DNA of 64,000 nucleotides, taken from Agromyces hippuratus (lineage in GTDB: Bacteria; Actinomycetota; Actinomycetes; Actinomycetales; Microbacteriaceae). Within the stretch, counting starts at the first letter, position 1. The number at the start of each line of letters is the position of its first letter. The notes beneath the pieces are model-generated. The model was not told the DNA's origin and did no database searches. It saw only the letters and a program-made list of their open reading frames with translations. The stretch is from the NCBI RefSeq assembly GCF_013410355.1, contig NZ_JACCFI010000001.1, positions 1,488,001 to 1,552,000 on the forward strand. Reading direction: 5' to 3'. The translations under genes and the position numbers were made by a program. Shown piece by piece: positions 24,594 through 34,419 of this stretch.

Positions 24594-27439
24594 TGCTCGG
24601 TCGCCGCCTTCTTCGCGGGAGCCTTCTTCGCAGGCGCCTTCTTCGCGGTCGTCGTCTTCTTCGCGGGTGCCTTCTTGGCGGGGGCCTTCTTGGCGCGCGG
24701 CGCCGCCGGACCCTTGTCGCGCTTGATCTGCAGCAGTTCGACGGCGCGCTCGAAGGTGATGTCTTCGACCGACTCGGCGCGCGGGATGGTCGCGTTCGTG
24801 GTGCCATCGGTGACGTACGGCCCGAAGCGGCCGTCCTTCACCTTGATCGGCTTGCCGCTGACCGGGTCGGCCTCGAATTCCTTCAGCGCGCTCGACGCGG
24901 CTCGGCCGCCGTACTTCGGCTGGGCGAAGAGCTCGAGCGCACCGTCGAGGCCGATCTCGAAGATCGCGTCCTCGCTCGGCAGGGTACGCGTGTCGGTGCC
25001 CTTCTTCAGGTACGGGCCGTAGCGGCCGTTCTGCGCGGTGATCTCGACCTCGGTCTCGGGGTCCACACCCACGACGCGCGGCAGGTTCAGGAGCTTCAGG
25101 GCGGTCTCGAAGTCGATCTCGGCCACCTGCATGCTCTTGAAGAGCGACGCGGTGCGCGGCTTCTCGGCCGGGGGCTTCTTCGCGGCGCGCTTGGCCTTCG
25201 GCTTCGGCGCGTCGATCACCTCGCCCGTCGCCGGGTCGACGGTCGTCGCGGCCGCCTCGGCCTCGGGGGCCGCGACAGGCTCGGGGTCGAGCTCGGTGAC
25301 GTACGGGCCGAAGCGGCCGTCCTTCACGACGACCTCTTTGCCGTTGTCGGGGTTCACGCCGAGCACGCGCGCCTCCTGCACGGGCGCGTCGATGAGCTCG
25401 CGGGCCTTCGCCTCGGTGAGCTCGTCGGGGGCGAGGCCCTCGGGCAGGTTCACCCGCCGGGGCGTCGCGTCGGGCGCGGCGCCCTCCTCGACGATCTCGA
25501 GGTAGGGGCCGTACTTGCCGATGCGCAGCGTGATGTCGGGCGCGATCTGCACCGAGTTGATCTCGCGGGCGTCGATCTCGCCGAGGTTGTCGACGACCTG
25601 GCGCAGACCCCGGTGCTTGTCGGAGCCGAAGTAGAAGCTGGAGAGCCAGTCGACGCGGTCGGCCTCGCCGGCCGCGATGTGGTCGAGGTCGTCCTCCATC
25701 TCGGCGGTGAAGTCGTACTCGACGAGGTCGCCGAAGTGCTCTTCGAGCAGCCGCACGACCGAGAAGGCGATCCAGCTCGGCACGAGCGCCTGGCCTCGCT
25801 GCGTGACGTAGCCGCGGTCGATGATCGTCGAGATGATCGAGGCGAACGTCGAGGGCCGGCCGATGCCGAGCTCCTCGAGTCGCTTCACGAGGCTCGCCTC
25901 GGTGTAGCGCGGCGGCGGCGAGGTCTCGTGCCCCTTGGCCTCGAGGTCGGCCATCGCGAGCGACTGGCCCTCCTTCAGCGGGGGCAGCTTCGCCTCGCCG
26001 GGCGTCTCCTCTGCGTTGCGCTCCTCGTCACGGCTCTCTTCGTACGCCGCGAGGAAGCCACGGAAGGTGATGACCGTGCCGCTCGCGGTGAACTCGGCGA
26101 TCGTGCCGCCGACGGGTGCCGATGCCTCGGCGGGAGCCGCGGCATCCGTCGCCGTCGGCCCGACCTCGATCGTGACCGTGGCCGTCTGGCCCTTCGCGTC
26201 GGCCATCTGCGAGGCGACCGTGCGCTTCCAGATCAGGTCGTAGAGCTTGAACTCGCTGCCGCGCAGCACGCTCTGCAGCTCGGCGGGCGTGCGGAACACC
26301 TCGCCCGACGGGCGGATGGCCTCGTGGGCCTCCTGCGCGTTCTTCGACTTGCCGGCGTAGACGCGGGGCTTGTCGGGGATCGAGTCGGCACCGTAGAGCG
26401 CGGTCGCCTGCGTCCGGGCCGCGGTGATCGCCTGCTGCGACAGCGACGACGAGTCGGTTCGCATATAGGTGATGTAGCCGTTCTCGTAGAGCGACTGCGC
26501 CACGCGCATGGTGTCGCGGGCCGAGAGACGGAGCTTGCGGGCCGATTCCTGCTGCAGCGTCGACGTCGTGAACGGCGCCGCAGGGCGGCGCGAGTACGGC
26601 TTCGACTCGACCTTGGAGACGGTGCGCGAGACGGCGTCGTCGGCGAGCGCCGTGACGAGGGCCGCGGCGGTCGCCTCGTCGAGCACGACGGCCGTGCTCT
26701 TCAGCGTTCCGGCGTCGTCGAAGTCGCGGCCGGTCGCGACGCGCTCGCCGCCGAGGCGCACGAGCTTCGCCTCGAACGAGGTCGCGTTGTCGGATGCCTC
26801 GGCCGAGAAGCGGCCCGCGAGGTCCCAGTAGCCGGCGGCGACGAAGGCGAGGCGCTCGCGCTCGCGGTCGACGACGAGGCGGGTGGCGGCCGACTGCACG
26901 CGACCGGCGGACAGGCCGGGGCCGACCTTGCGCCAGAGCACGGGCGAGATCTCGTAGCCGTAGAGACGGTCGAGGATGCGCCGGGTCTCCTGCGCGTCGA
27001 CGAGTGCGGTGTCGAGCTCGCGGGTGTTGTCCTTCGCCTTCTGGATGGCGTCCTTCGTGATCTCGTGGAAGACCATGCGGCGCACGGGCACCTTCGGCTT
27101 CAGCTCCTGCAGCAGGTGCCACGCGATGGCCTCGCCCTCGCGGTCCTCATCGGTTGCGAGCAGGAGTTCGTCGGCGTTCTTCAGCGCGCGCTTCAGCTCG
27201 GCGACGGTCTTCTTCTTGGAGTCGGAGACCACGTAATACGGCTCGAAGCCGTTGTCGACGTCGACGGAGAACTTGCCGAGCGGGCCCTTCTTGAGCTCGG
27301 CCGGCAGATTCTTGGGCTCGATGAGATCGCGGATGTGTCCGACGGACGACAGCACTTCGTAGCCGTCACCCAGGTATTGGGCGATCGACTTCATCTTGGT
27401 GGGCGACTCGACGATGACCAGTTTTTTCGCGCCTGACAC
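24590..27439 (-). CDS. topA: DNA topoisomerase I
   Basis: Type IA topoisomerase that relaxes negative supercoils. About 949 residues from GTG 27439, chosen because GAGGAG lies four bases before it; a TTG seven codons upstream has no ribosome site. The TOPRIM domain has KLVIVESPTK and TDEDREGEAIAWH; the catalytic tyrosine is Tyr325 in YITYMRTDSSS. Instead of zinc fingers the C-terminus has repeats of the type GRFGPYVT, and ends in a Lys/Ala/Pro-rich tail (AKKAPAKKAPAKK), the DNA-binding tail known from actinobacterial TopA. Confidence 0.97.
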   Translation of the reverse strand: MSGAKKLVIVESPTKMKSIAQYLGDGYEVLSSVGHIRDLIEPKNLPAELKKGPLGKFSVDVDNGFEPYYVVSDSKKKTVAELKRALKNADELLLATDEDREGEAIAWHLLQELKPKVPVRRMVFHEITKDAIQKAKDNTRELDTALVDAQETRRILDRLYGYEISPVLWRKVGPGLSAGRVQSAATRLVVDRERERLAFVAAGYWDLAGRFSAEASDNATSFEAKLVRLGGERVATGRDFDDAGTLKSTAVVLDEATAAALVTALADDAVSRTVSKVESKPYSRRPAAPFTTSTLQQESARKLRLSARDTMRVAQSLYENGYITYMRTDSSSLSQQAITAARTQATALYGADSIPDKPRVYAGKSKNAQEAHEAIRPSGEVFRTPAELQSVLRGSEFKLYDLIWKRTVASQMADAKGQTATVTIEVGPTATDAAAPAEASAPVGGTIAEFTASGTVITFRGFLAAYEESRDEERNAEETPGEAKLPPLKEGQSLAMADLEAKGHETSPPPRYTEASLVKRLEELGIGRPSTFASIISTIIDRGYVTQRGQALVPSWIAFSVVRLLEEHFGDLVEYDFTAEMEDDLDHIAAGEADRVDWLSSFYFGSDKHRGLRQVVDNLGEIDAREINSVQIAPDITLRIGKYGPYLEIVEEGAAPDATPRRVNLPEGLAPDELTEAKARELIDAPVQEARVLGVNPDNGKEVVVKDGRFGPYVTELDPEPVAAPEAEAAATTVDPATGEVIDAPKPKAKRAAKKPPAEKPRTASLFKSMQVAEIDFETALKLLNLPRVVGVDPETEVEITAQNGRYGPYLKKGTDTRTLPSEDAIFEIGLDGALELFAQPKYGGRAASSALKEFEADPVSGKPIKVKDGRFGPYVTDGTTNATIPRAESVEDITFERAVELLQIKRDKGPAAPRAKKAPAKKAPAKKTTTAKKAPAKKAPAKKAATEQ

Positions 27440-27651
27440 CAGACTCCTCTTTGTTGACAATTGGGACGAGAACGCACATTCGAAGCCGCGCCCCCGAGCG
27501 GTGTGCCATCAGCCGGCGAAAATGCTGCGCCGACAGCCACACCATACACACACTGGCCGAGAGGAGGCGCACTCGCGGAACGGTCGAACCGGTTCCGCGC
27601 CGCTGCCTGTGCCCCCTTGCGGTTCTCGGAGTGCTGAGGAGAATGGCCATC

Positions 27652-27888
27652 ATGGACACCTCAACGACGAGTTCGTACACGGCGATGCTGGTCGACGGGC
27701 CGCTCGAGGGGAAGACGGTGGCCACCGCCTTCCTCGAGTCCGGAGACCCGCGACCCCGCCTCGAGCTGAACACCGACCAGGGCAAGCACTACGTGTACTC
27801 CCGTGCGGCCGGCATGGAGTTCGCGGCGCCCGGAGACGACCGACCGACCGCGGTCGAGTACCGCTTCGTGGAGACCGTGTTCGACTGA
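27652..27888 (+). CDS. conserved small hypothetical protein, 78 residues
   Basis: Encodes MDTSTTSSYTAMLVDGPLEGKTV... ending RFVETVFD. The composition is balanced and coding-like: beta-prone, with a DGPLEGKTVATAFLESG opening and EYRFVETVFD close that recur in small actinobacterial proteins as I remember them. ATG 27652 has GAGGAG ten bases upstream; an ATG nine bases earlier is too close to that site. It is divergent from topA and convergent with the tad locus. No function can be given. Confidence 0.7.
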   Translation: MDTSTTSSYTAMLVDGPLEGKTVATAFLESGDPRPRLELNTDQGKHYVYSRAAGMEFAAPGDDRPTAVEYRFVETVFD

Positions 27889-27897
27889 CCGATCAGG

Positions 27898-28320
27898 TCA
27901 TGGGGGCGCCGCGCCCGGCCACCCGGGCGGTCCGGCGCGTGCCGAGGCCGTGACCGCGAACCCGGGCAACGCATCGATGACGACGGTGACGGATGCCGCG
28001 GCGCCGTCGCCCTCGCAGTCGCCGAGCCGTGCACCGTTGCGCGCGGCGACGGCGCCCGCGAGGCGGCAGGGCACGCCAGCGACGGCGCCCGACATGGCAT
28101 CGGCCGCCGCGAGCGCGGCGGCATCGGCGGCGTTCGCCGCCCGCTGCGACACGACGAAGACGCCGAGCAGCGCGAGCAGCGCCACGGCGAGCGCGGTCAT
28201 CGCGCCGATGATGCCGATCGCGAGCACGGATGCGGCACCCGCCTCAGCTGCTCTGTCGTGCTCGGCGCCGCGAGCACCCGCGCCACGGCGGGGCACATCG
28301 GTCACGGGCACCCGGCGCAT
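27898..28320 (-). CDS. helicase/secretion-neighbourhood TadE-like protein (Rv3654c type)
   Basis: Last gene of the tad locus: a 140-residue protein with one N-terminal membrane segment (VLAIGIIGAMTALAVALLALLGVFVV) followed by the Ala-rich RAANAADAAALAAADA helix typical of this family and of Flp-type pseudopilins, then a small domain with a Cys pair (VPCRL, GDCEG). Its ATG shares one base with the tadE stop (TGATG). In front of the helix is EAGAASVL, a weak version of the pilin cleavage motif lacking Glu at +5. Probably a minor pseudopilin. Confidence 0.85.
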   Translation of the reverse strand: MRRVPVTDVPRRGAGARGAEHDRAAEAGAASVLAIGIIGAMTALAVALLALLGVFVVSQRAANAADAAALAAADAMSGAVAGVPCRLAGAVAARNGARLGDCEGDGAAASVTVVIDALPGFAVTASARAGPPGWPGAAPP

Positions 28321-28661
28321 CACCGCCCTCCCGTCACGGCGCACGAGTCGGCGCGCAACTCGATCGCGGCGAGCAGTCCGCCGCCCGAAGCGGTGAGCGT
28401 CGCGCACACGAACTGCCCGTCGGTCGCCGTCGAGAGCGCCGACCCGCCCGAGATGCGCTCGGCGATCGCAGCCGCCTCTGCCTCCGACTCGCCGCGACCG
28501 AGCGCCCGCGCCGCGTCGGCCGCGGCATCCGTCAGGCGCACCTGCTGGGCGGCCAACTGCACCGAGGCGAGGCAGGCCGCGAGCACGAGGGCGATCGCCG
28601 GCAGCGCGACCGCGAACTCCGCGGTCACGCTGCCGCGTTCGTCAGCCGACCGTGAGCGCAT
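28320..28661 (-). CDS. TadE-like pseudopilin
   Basis: A 113-residue protein with a short basic leader, MRSRSADERG, followed by SVTAEFAVALPAIALVLAAC, a single hydrophobic helix. The sequence G10-S-V-T-A-E15 fits a type IVb prepilin cleavage site (Gly at -1, Glu at +5). Two Cys near the C-terminus (FVCATL, DSCAV) may form a disulphide. It overlaps the DUF4244 gene by 20 bases and the following gene by one. Likely a minor component of the tad pilus or secretion apparatus. Confidence 0.87.
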   Translation of the reverse strand: MRSRSADERGSVTAEFAVALPAIALVLAACLASVQLAAQQVRLTDAAADAARALGRGESEAEAAAIAERISGGSALSTATDGQFVCATLTASGGGLLAAIELRADSCAVTGGR

Positions 28662-28893
28662 TCCGCACGAGGTCGGTGAGGATGCCGCGCACCTCGTCGC
28701 CGCGGAGGATGATGACGAGCAGCCCGGCGAAGCCGACCGCCGCCATCGTCGCCACCGCGTACTCGGCCGTTGCCGCTCCGCGCTCGCCTGCGAGCCGCGC
28801 GGCGGTCCGCACGGTGATCCGCCCGACGATGCCGCGGCCGCGACCTCGTCGGGTGCGACCCCGGGGCGGTGCGATGCTCGAGTCTGCGTGCAT
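28642..28893 (-). CDS. DUF4244 protein, candidate Flp-type major pilin
   Basis: An 83-residue protein: a basic leader of 39 residues, then AATAEYAVATMAAVGFAGLL, one hydrophobic helix, and a short polar tail. The site G39-A-A-T-A-E44 has the Gly(-1)/Glu(+5) layout of type IVb prepilins, and TAEYAVAT resembles Flp pilins. The ATG at 28893 has AAAGGA six bases upstream. In the mycobacterial locus the matching gene is Rv3656c. No prepilin peptidase gene is in the window. Confidence 0.85.
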   Translation of the reverse strand: MHADSSIAPPRGRTRRGRGRGIVGRITVRTAARLAGERGAATAEYAVATMAAVGFAGLLVIILRGDEVRGILTDLVRNALTVG

Positions 28894-28951
28894 GGTGTTC
28901 CTTTCGGTGATGCCGGCGTACCGGCGGTCGGGTGGCACGAGTCGGGTCGGG

Positions 28952-29938
28952 TCACCGCGCACCGCCGAGGGTGCCCGTGACGACCGAGATCATGAGGGGC
29001 GCGACGCCGAGCAGCACGAACGCCGGGAGCACGCACAGTCCGAGGGGCAGCATGAGCCGCACGCCGAGCGCTGCGGCACGTTCGACCCCGGCGGACCTCG
29101 CGGCCCTGCGCAGGCGGAACGCCTCGGCACGCAGCAGTTCGGCGACCGGGGCGCCGGCACGCGCCGCGAGTCCGAGCACCGCGTCGACCTCGGCGCCGTC
29201 GCCGGCGTGCGGAACGAAGCGCACGATCGTGTCGCGGGTCAGGGCCCGCGCGCGATCGATCGACGAACCGCTCGACATGGCGATCGCCAGCAGTTCGAGC
29301 TCGAGACCGGCGTCGACCCGCGAGCGCCCGGCTCGCGCCGCGAGCGCCAGGTTCCACCGGTGGCCGCCCCAGAGGCTCGCGAGCCCGAGCGCGAGACAGG
29401 CGAGCCCGATGGGATTGCCGAACAGCACGCCCAGCGTGTCGAAGCCGAGCGTCGCCCCGAACAGCACCGCGATCGCGGGAAGCGCCATCACGAGCCGGGC
29501 GCTCGCGGCCGGGCCGGCGAGCGCCGCCCGCACCTCCCGGCGCAGTTGCGCCTCGTCGCGCAGCACCGCGGCGAGCTCGCGCAGGCTTCCCGCGAGCGGC
29601 GCGCCGGACTCGGCGGCGACACCCCACGCTGCAGCGAGCACCGGCCATGCTGCGGATGCCTCGGGGCGCGCGGGCAGCGAATCGACGATCGCCGGAGCGA
29701 CCGGATCGCCGAGCCGCGCCGCCGTCGCGGCGACCGCGAGCACGTCCGCGTCGGCGCCGGAGATCGAGTCGGCGCCCACATTGCTCCATGCGCTCGGGGC
29801 CGGCACGCCCGCCGCGAGGAGCACCGCGAGCCGCTCGGTGACCGCGGCGATCGCATCGACCTCGTCCGCGGGGTCGGGCCGCTTGCGACCGGCGAGCCGA
29901 TCGACGAGCCGCGGTCGCCCCGGCGCCTGCCCGCTCAT
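28952..29938 (-). CDS. tadC: type II secretion F-domain protein (TadB/TadC type)
   Basis: Polytopic inner-membrane platform protein of the tad system, 328 residues with one F domain. Membrane segments include LVMALPAIAVLFGATLGF, LACLALGLASLWGG and, at the C-terminus, LPLGLCVLPAFVLLGVAPLMISVV. The soluble helical part carries ELELLAIAMSSGSSIDRA and RAEAFRLRRAARSAGVERAAALGVRL, the family signature. The ATG overlaps the ATPase stop by four bases. Classical tad loci have two such genes; here only one is seen, so a homodimer or a partner elsewhere is likely. Confidence 0.88.
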   Translation of the reverse strand: MSGQAPGRPRLVDRLAGRKRPDPADEVDAIAAVTERLAVLLAAGVPAPSAWSNVGADSISGADADVLAVAATAARLGDPVAPAIVDSLPARPEASAAWPVLAAAWGVAAESGAPLAGSLRELAAVLRDEAQLRREVRAALAGPAASARLVMALPAIAVLFGATLGFDTLGVLFGNPIGLACLALGLASLWGGHRWNLALAARAGRSRVDAGLELELLAIAMSSGSSIDRARALTRDTIVRFVPHAGDGAEVDAVLGLAARAGAPVAELLRAEAFRLRRAARSAGVERAAALGVRLMLPLGLCVLPAFVLLGVAPLMISVVTGTLGGAR

Positions 29939-31059
29939 GTCGCCTCGACCGCGAGGCGGTCGTCGCGTTGCTCGAACCGGCCCATCTGCGCGAGCCTGCG
30001 CCGGCCGTCGACCCGCTCGAGATGGAGCACGAGGTCGAAGGCGCTCACCGTCTGCCGCGCGAGCGCATCGGGCGAGAGGCCCGCGATCGCCCCGAGCGCC
30101 TCGAGCCGGGCCGGAACATCGGCGAGCGAGTTCGCATGCAGCGTGCCCGCGCCGCCGTCGTGGCCGGTGTTGAGGGCGGCGAGGAGGTCGCGGAGCTCGG
30201 CACCGCGGCATTCGCCGACGACGAGGCGATCGGGGCGCATGCGCAGCGCCTCCCGGAGCAGCGCGTCGAGCCCGACCCGGCCCGTGCCCTCGAGGTTGGC
30301 CTGCCGCGCCTCGAGCGAGACCACGTGCGGATGATCGACCTGCAGCTCGGCGACGTCTTCGATGACGACGAGCCGCTCGCGCTCGGGAGCCTCGGCGAGG
30401 AGGGCGGCGAGGAGGGTGGTCTTGCCGGTGCCTCCGGCGCCCGTCACGAGGAGGTTCTTGCGGGCGGCGACCGCGGCGCGCAGCGCCGACTCCTGCGACG
30501 GGTCGATCATGCCCGCCCGTGCGAGTGCGGCGAGCGGGAATCCCCCGGCCCGGGGCACACGCACCGAGATGGTCGTGCCCGTCGATGACACGGGCGGCAG
30601 CACCGCGTGCACCCGGATGCCGGCCCCCAGCCGTACGTCGACCGCGGGTGTCGCCTCGTCGATGTGGCGCCCGCCCCGGGCGATGAGCTGCACGGCGAGC
30701 GCGCGCACCTCGGCTTCGTCGGCCGTCCAGCCCGGCTCCCGTTCGGCACCGGCGCCACGATCGATCCAGAGGCCGCGGTCGCCGTTCACGAAGAGGTCGG
30801 TGACCGGCCCGTCGACGGCGAACGCCTCGAGCGGGCCGAGCAGCGACAGGTCTGCGCCGGGCCGTCGCGTCGCTGCGACCGACGCGGAGCCGCCGGTCGT
30901 GCCGACATCGCGGCCGGGCCGCACCGCACCCTGCGGGAAGGAAGCCGGAGGCTCGGCCCGCGACGCATCGCGGTCGCGCGGCCCGAATGCGCGCTCGACG
31001 GAGGACGGCACGAGGGGCTCCCGCTGCCAGGACGGCGACGCCACGAAGGGATGGGACAT
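29935..31059 (-). CDS. tadA: TadA/CpaF-type secretion ATPase (helicase/secretion-neighbourhood ATPase)
   Basis: Hexameric motor for pilus or secretion assembly; 374 residues from ATG 31059. Motifs: an N-terminal VTDLFVNGDRGLWIDRG segment, the P-loop GAGGTGKTTLL, Walker B-region RLVVIEDVAELQ, the Asp/His boxes in DALLREALRMRPDRLVVGECRG and GHDGGAGTLHANS. The first ~80 residues are low-complexity and poorly conserved, so the start could lie further in. No CpaE/ssd-like gene precedes it, unlike mycobacteria; the 6C RNA gene comes next upstream. Confidence 0.92.
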   Translation of the reverse strand: MSHPFVASPSWQREPLVPSSVERAFGPRDRDASRAEPPASFPQGAVRPGRDVGTTGGSASVAATRRPGADLSLLGPLEAFAVDGPVTDLFVNGDRGLWIDRGAGAEREPGWTADEAEVRALAVQLIARGGRHIDEATPAVDVRLGAGIRVHAVLPPVSSTGTTISVRVPRAGGFPLAALARAGMIDPSQESALRAAVAARKNLLVTGAGGTGKTTLLAALLAEAPERERLVVIEDVAELQVDHPHVVSLEARQANLEGTGRVGLDALLREALRMRPDRLVVGECRGAELRDLLAALNTGHDGGAGTLHANSLADVPARLEALGAIAGLSPDALARQTVSAFDLVLHLERVDGRRRLAQMGRFEQRDDRLAVEAT

Positions 31060-31523
31060 GTCGCGAGCGTAGGAACCCGGCACGGCCCCGCGGCATCCGC
31101 TCGCCCCCGGAAACGAAAAGAGCCTCCTCCACATCGTTGTGGAGGAGGACTCGATCGGGCTGCAACGCAGACGCGCGCTGCCTCTTAACGAAAGGGGGCG
31201 GCACCCATTGGGGGGAACAGGTGCCGCCTCGGCAGCGCAAGGATTGGGGGGAATCGCGAGCGCTGCAGGCCGCGAAACGAGTGTTCGGGCGGTACTCAGC
31301 ATACGGCCTGCAGAAGGATGCGCAAGCATTTTCTGTCCTCATTTGTGCCGACACACAGAATTCTCTGCGCTTGGGCACAGGAACGCGCGTCATTCGGCTC
31401 GAATTCCGCTGTGCGACGCTACAGGACGTCAGGATTCCTCACCCGATCGGACCGGCGGGTAGTGTGCTGCGTGGGGCAGGCGACCCATCCGAAGAACACT
31501 CGCGAAGGAGCGACTGAAGAACC
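31060..31523. other. 464-base intergenic region between tad locus and acs
   Basis: Holds the 6C RNA on the minus strand and, from about 31330 to 31510, the upstream region of acs, which is AT-richer (CATTTTCTGTCCTCATTTGTGC). No open frame with coding character or tRNA was found in it. The HAD-phosphatase gene that lies here in mycobacteria is absent. Confidence 0.7.
31115..31290 (-). ncRNA. 6C RNA (B11-like small RNA)
   Basis: On the minus strand two hairpins each expose a loop with exactly six C: hairpin 1 (31232-31238 paired with 31260-31266, C6 at 31246-31251) and hairpin 2 (9-bp stem 31197-31205 with 31220-31228, C6 at 31210-31215). Both loops contain TTCCCCCCAAT. A terminator follows: an 11-bp stem (31123-31133 with 31138-31148) and a TTTT tract at 31119-31116. 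This is the definition of the actinobacterial 6C RNA. In M. tuberculosis the homologue B11 lies next to the same tad locus. The 5' end is estimated from a possible promoter TTGCGC-16-TATGCT (31325-31298). Confidence 0.85.
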
Positions 31524-33476
<1,953 letters not shown>

Positions 33477-33494
33477 GGCCCCACCGGGCCTGAG

Positions 33495-33540
33495 ACGACG
33501 GATGCCGCGTCGGGAGCGATCCCGACGCGGCATCCGTCGT
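33495..33540. terminator. 21-bp bidirectional terminator with GCGA tetraloop
   Basis: A perfect stem of 21 bp (33495-33515 with 33520-33540) closes on a GNRA-type loop, GCGA (33516-33519), between convergent acs and ridA-like genes. Both arms contain GGATGCCGC or its complement. Confidence 0.85.
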
Positions 33541-33557
33541 TCGTGGCGAGCGTTCGA

Positions 33558-34028
33558 CTACGCGAACTCCACCACCAGTTCGAGCTCGACCGGCGAGTCG
33601 AGCGGCAGCACCGCGACGCCGACCGCCGAACGGGCGTGGCGACCCGCGTCGCCGAAGATCTCGCCGAGCACCTCGGATGCGCCGTTGATGACTCCCGGCT
33701 GGCCGGTGAACGAGGGGTCCGATGCCACGAAGCCGACGAGCTTCACGATGCGGGTGACCCGGTCGAGGGATCCGATCTCGGCGCGCACGGCCGCGAGGGC
33801 GTTGAGCACGCACGTGCGGGCATAGGCCTTCGCGTCGTCGGCCGGCACGAGCCCGTGGCCGTCGCCGACCTTGCCGGTCGCCGGCAGGGCGCCCGCGGTG
33901 AAGGGCAACTGGCCCGAGGTGTAGACGTGGGCGCCGGTGACGACGGCCGGCACGTATGCGGCGACGGGCGGCGCCACATCGGGCAGTTCGATGCCGAGCT
34001 CGGCCAGACGCGCCTCGACGGCGGCCAT
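33558..34028 (-). CDS. RidA/YjgF/UK114-family protein
   Basis: A 156-residue protein of the enamine/imine deaminase superfamily (Rv3678c-like by position). Features: VYTSGQLPFTAG, the CVLNALAAVRAEIGSLDRVTRIVKLVGFVAS helix-strand, and VGVAVLPLDSPVELELVVEFA. The last motif has Leu where active RidA enzymes carry the catalytic Arg (the R in A-R-x-x-V/I-x-x-x), although ARSAVGV precedes it, so deaminase activity is probable but not certain. ATG 34028 shares one base with the stop of the DUF4177 gene. Confidence 0.9.
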   Translation of the reverse strand: MAAVEARLAELGIELPDVAPPVAAYVPAVVTGAHVYTSGQLPFTAGALPATGKVGDGHGLVPADDAKAYARTCVLNALAAVRAEIGSLDRVTRIVKLVGFVASDPSFTGQPGVINGASEVLGEIFGDAGRHARSAVGVAVLPLDSPVELELVVEFA

Positions 34029-34255
34029 CAGGCCTGTCCCTCGAACTGCTTCGCGGCCTGCGCTGCGGCCGCGGCTCCCGCGGATGCCGCTGCCGACGAC
34101 TCGCCGCCGGTGGGACGCTTCAGGTAGGCGACGAGCCCGCCCTCGGGGCCCTGCACGATCTGCACGAGCTCCCATCCCTCGGAGCCCCAGTTGTTCAGGA
34201 TCGCCGCGGTGTTGTGGATGAGCAGCGGAGTGGTGATGTACTCCCAGGTCGTCAT
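34028..34255 (-). CDS. DUF4177-family small protein
   Basis: A 75-residue protein: MTTWEYITTPLLIHNTAAILNNWGSEGWELVQIV is the DUF4177 core (W-E-Y ... G-x-x-GWELV), followed by an Ala-rich tail. The ATG at 34255 has GAGGA five bases upstream. It is translationally linked (TGATG) to the RidA-type gene, a pairing also seen in mycobacteria. Function unknown. Confidence 0.88.
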   Translation of the reverse strand: MTTWEYITTPLLIHNTAAILNNWGSEGWELVQIVQGPEGGLVAYLKRPTGGESSAAASAGAAAAAQAAKQFEGQA

Positions 34256-34419
34256 GGTTCCTCGTCTCTGTGTCGCCTGCATCGACCGACCCGCGGTCGT
34301 CACGCAGCGGCGTGGTCGAACGGAGCGCGGGATTCGCGTACTTCGGCGCGCCTCCGCCGCGATGCAACGTTCAGCCTGCATAGCGGGATTTGTCAGCCTT
34401 CTCCGTTAAGCTCCACTAT

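Noticed and set aside
28952..31393. A single 813-codon minus-strand frame spanning both tad genes
   Set aside because: Only its last 328 codons (from ATG 29938) encode a recognisable protein; the upstream part is the wrong frame of tadA.
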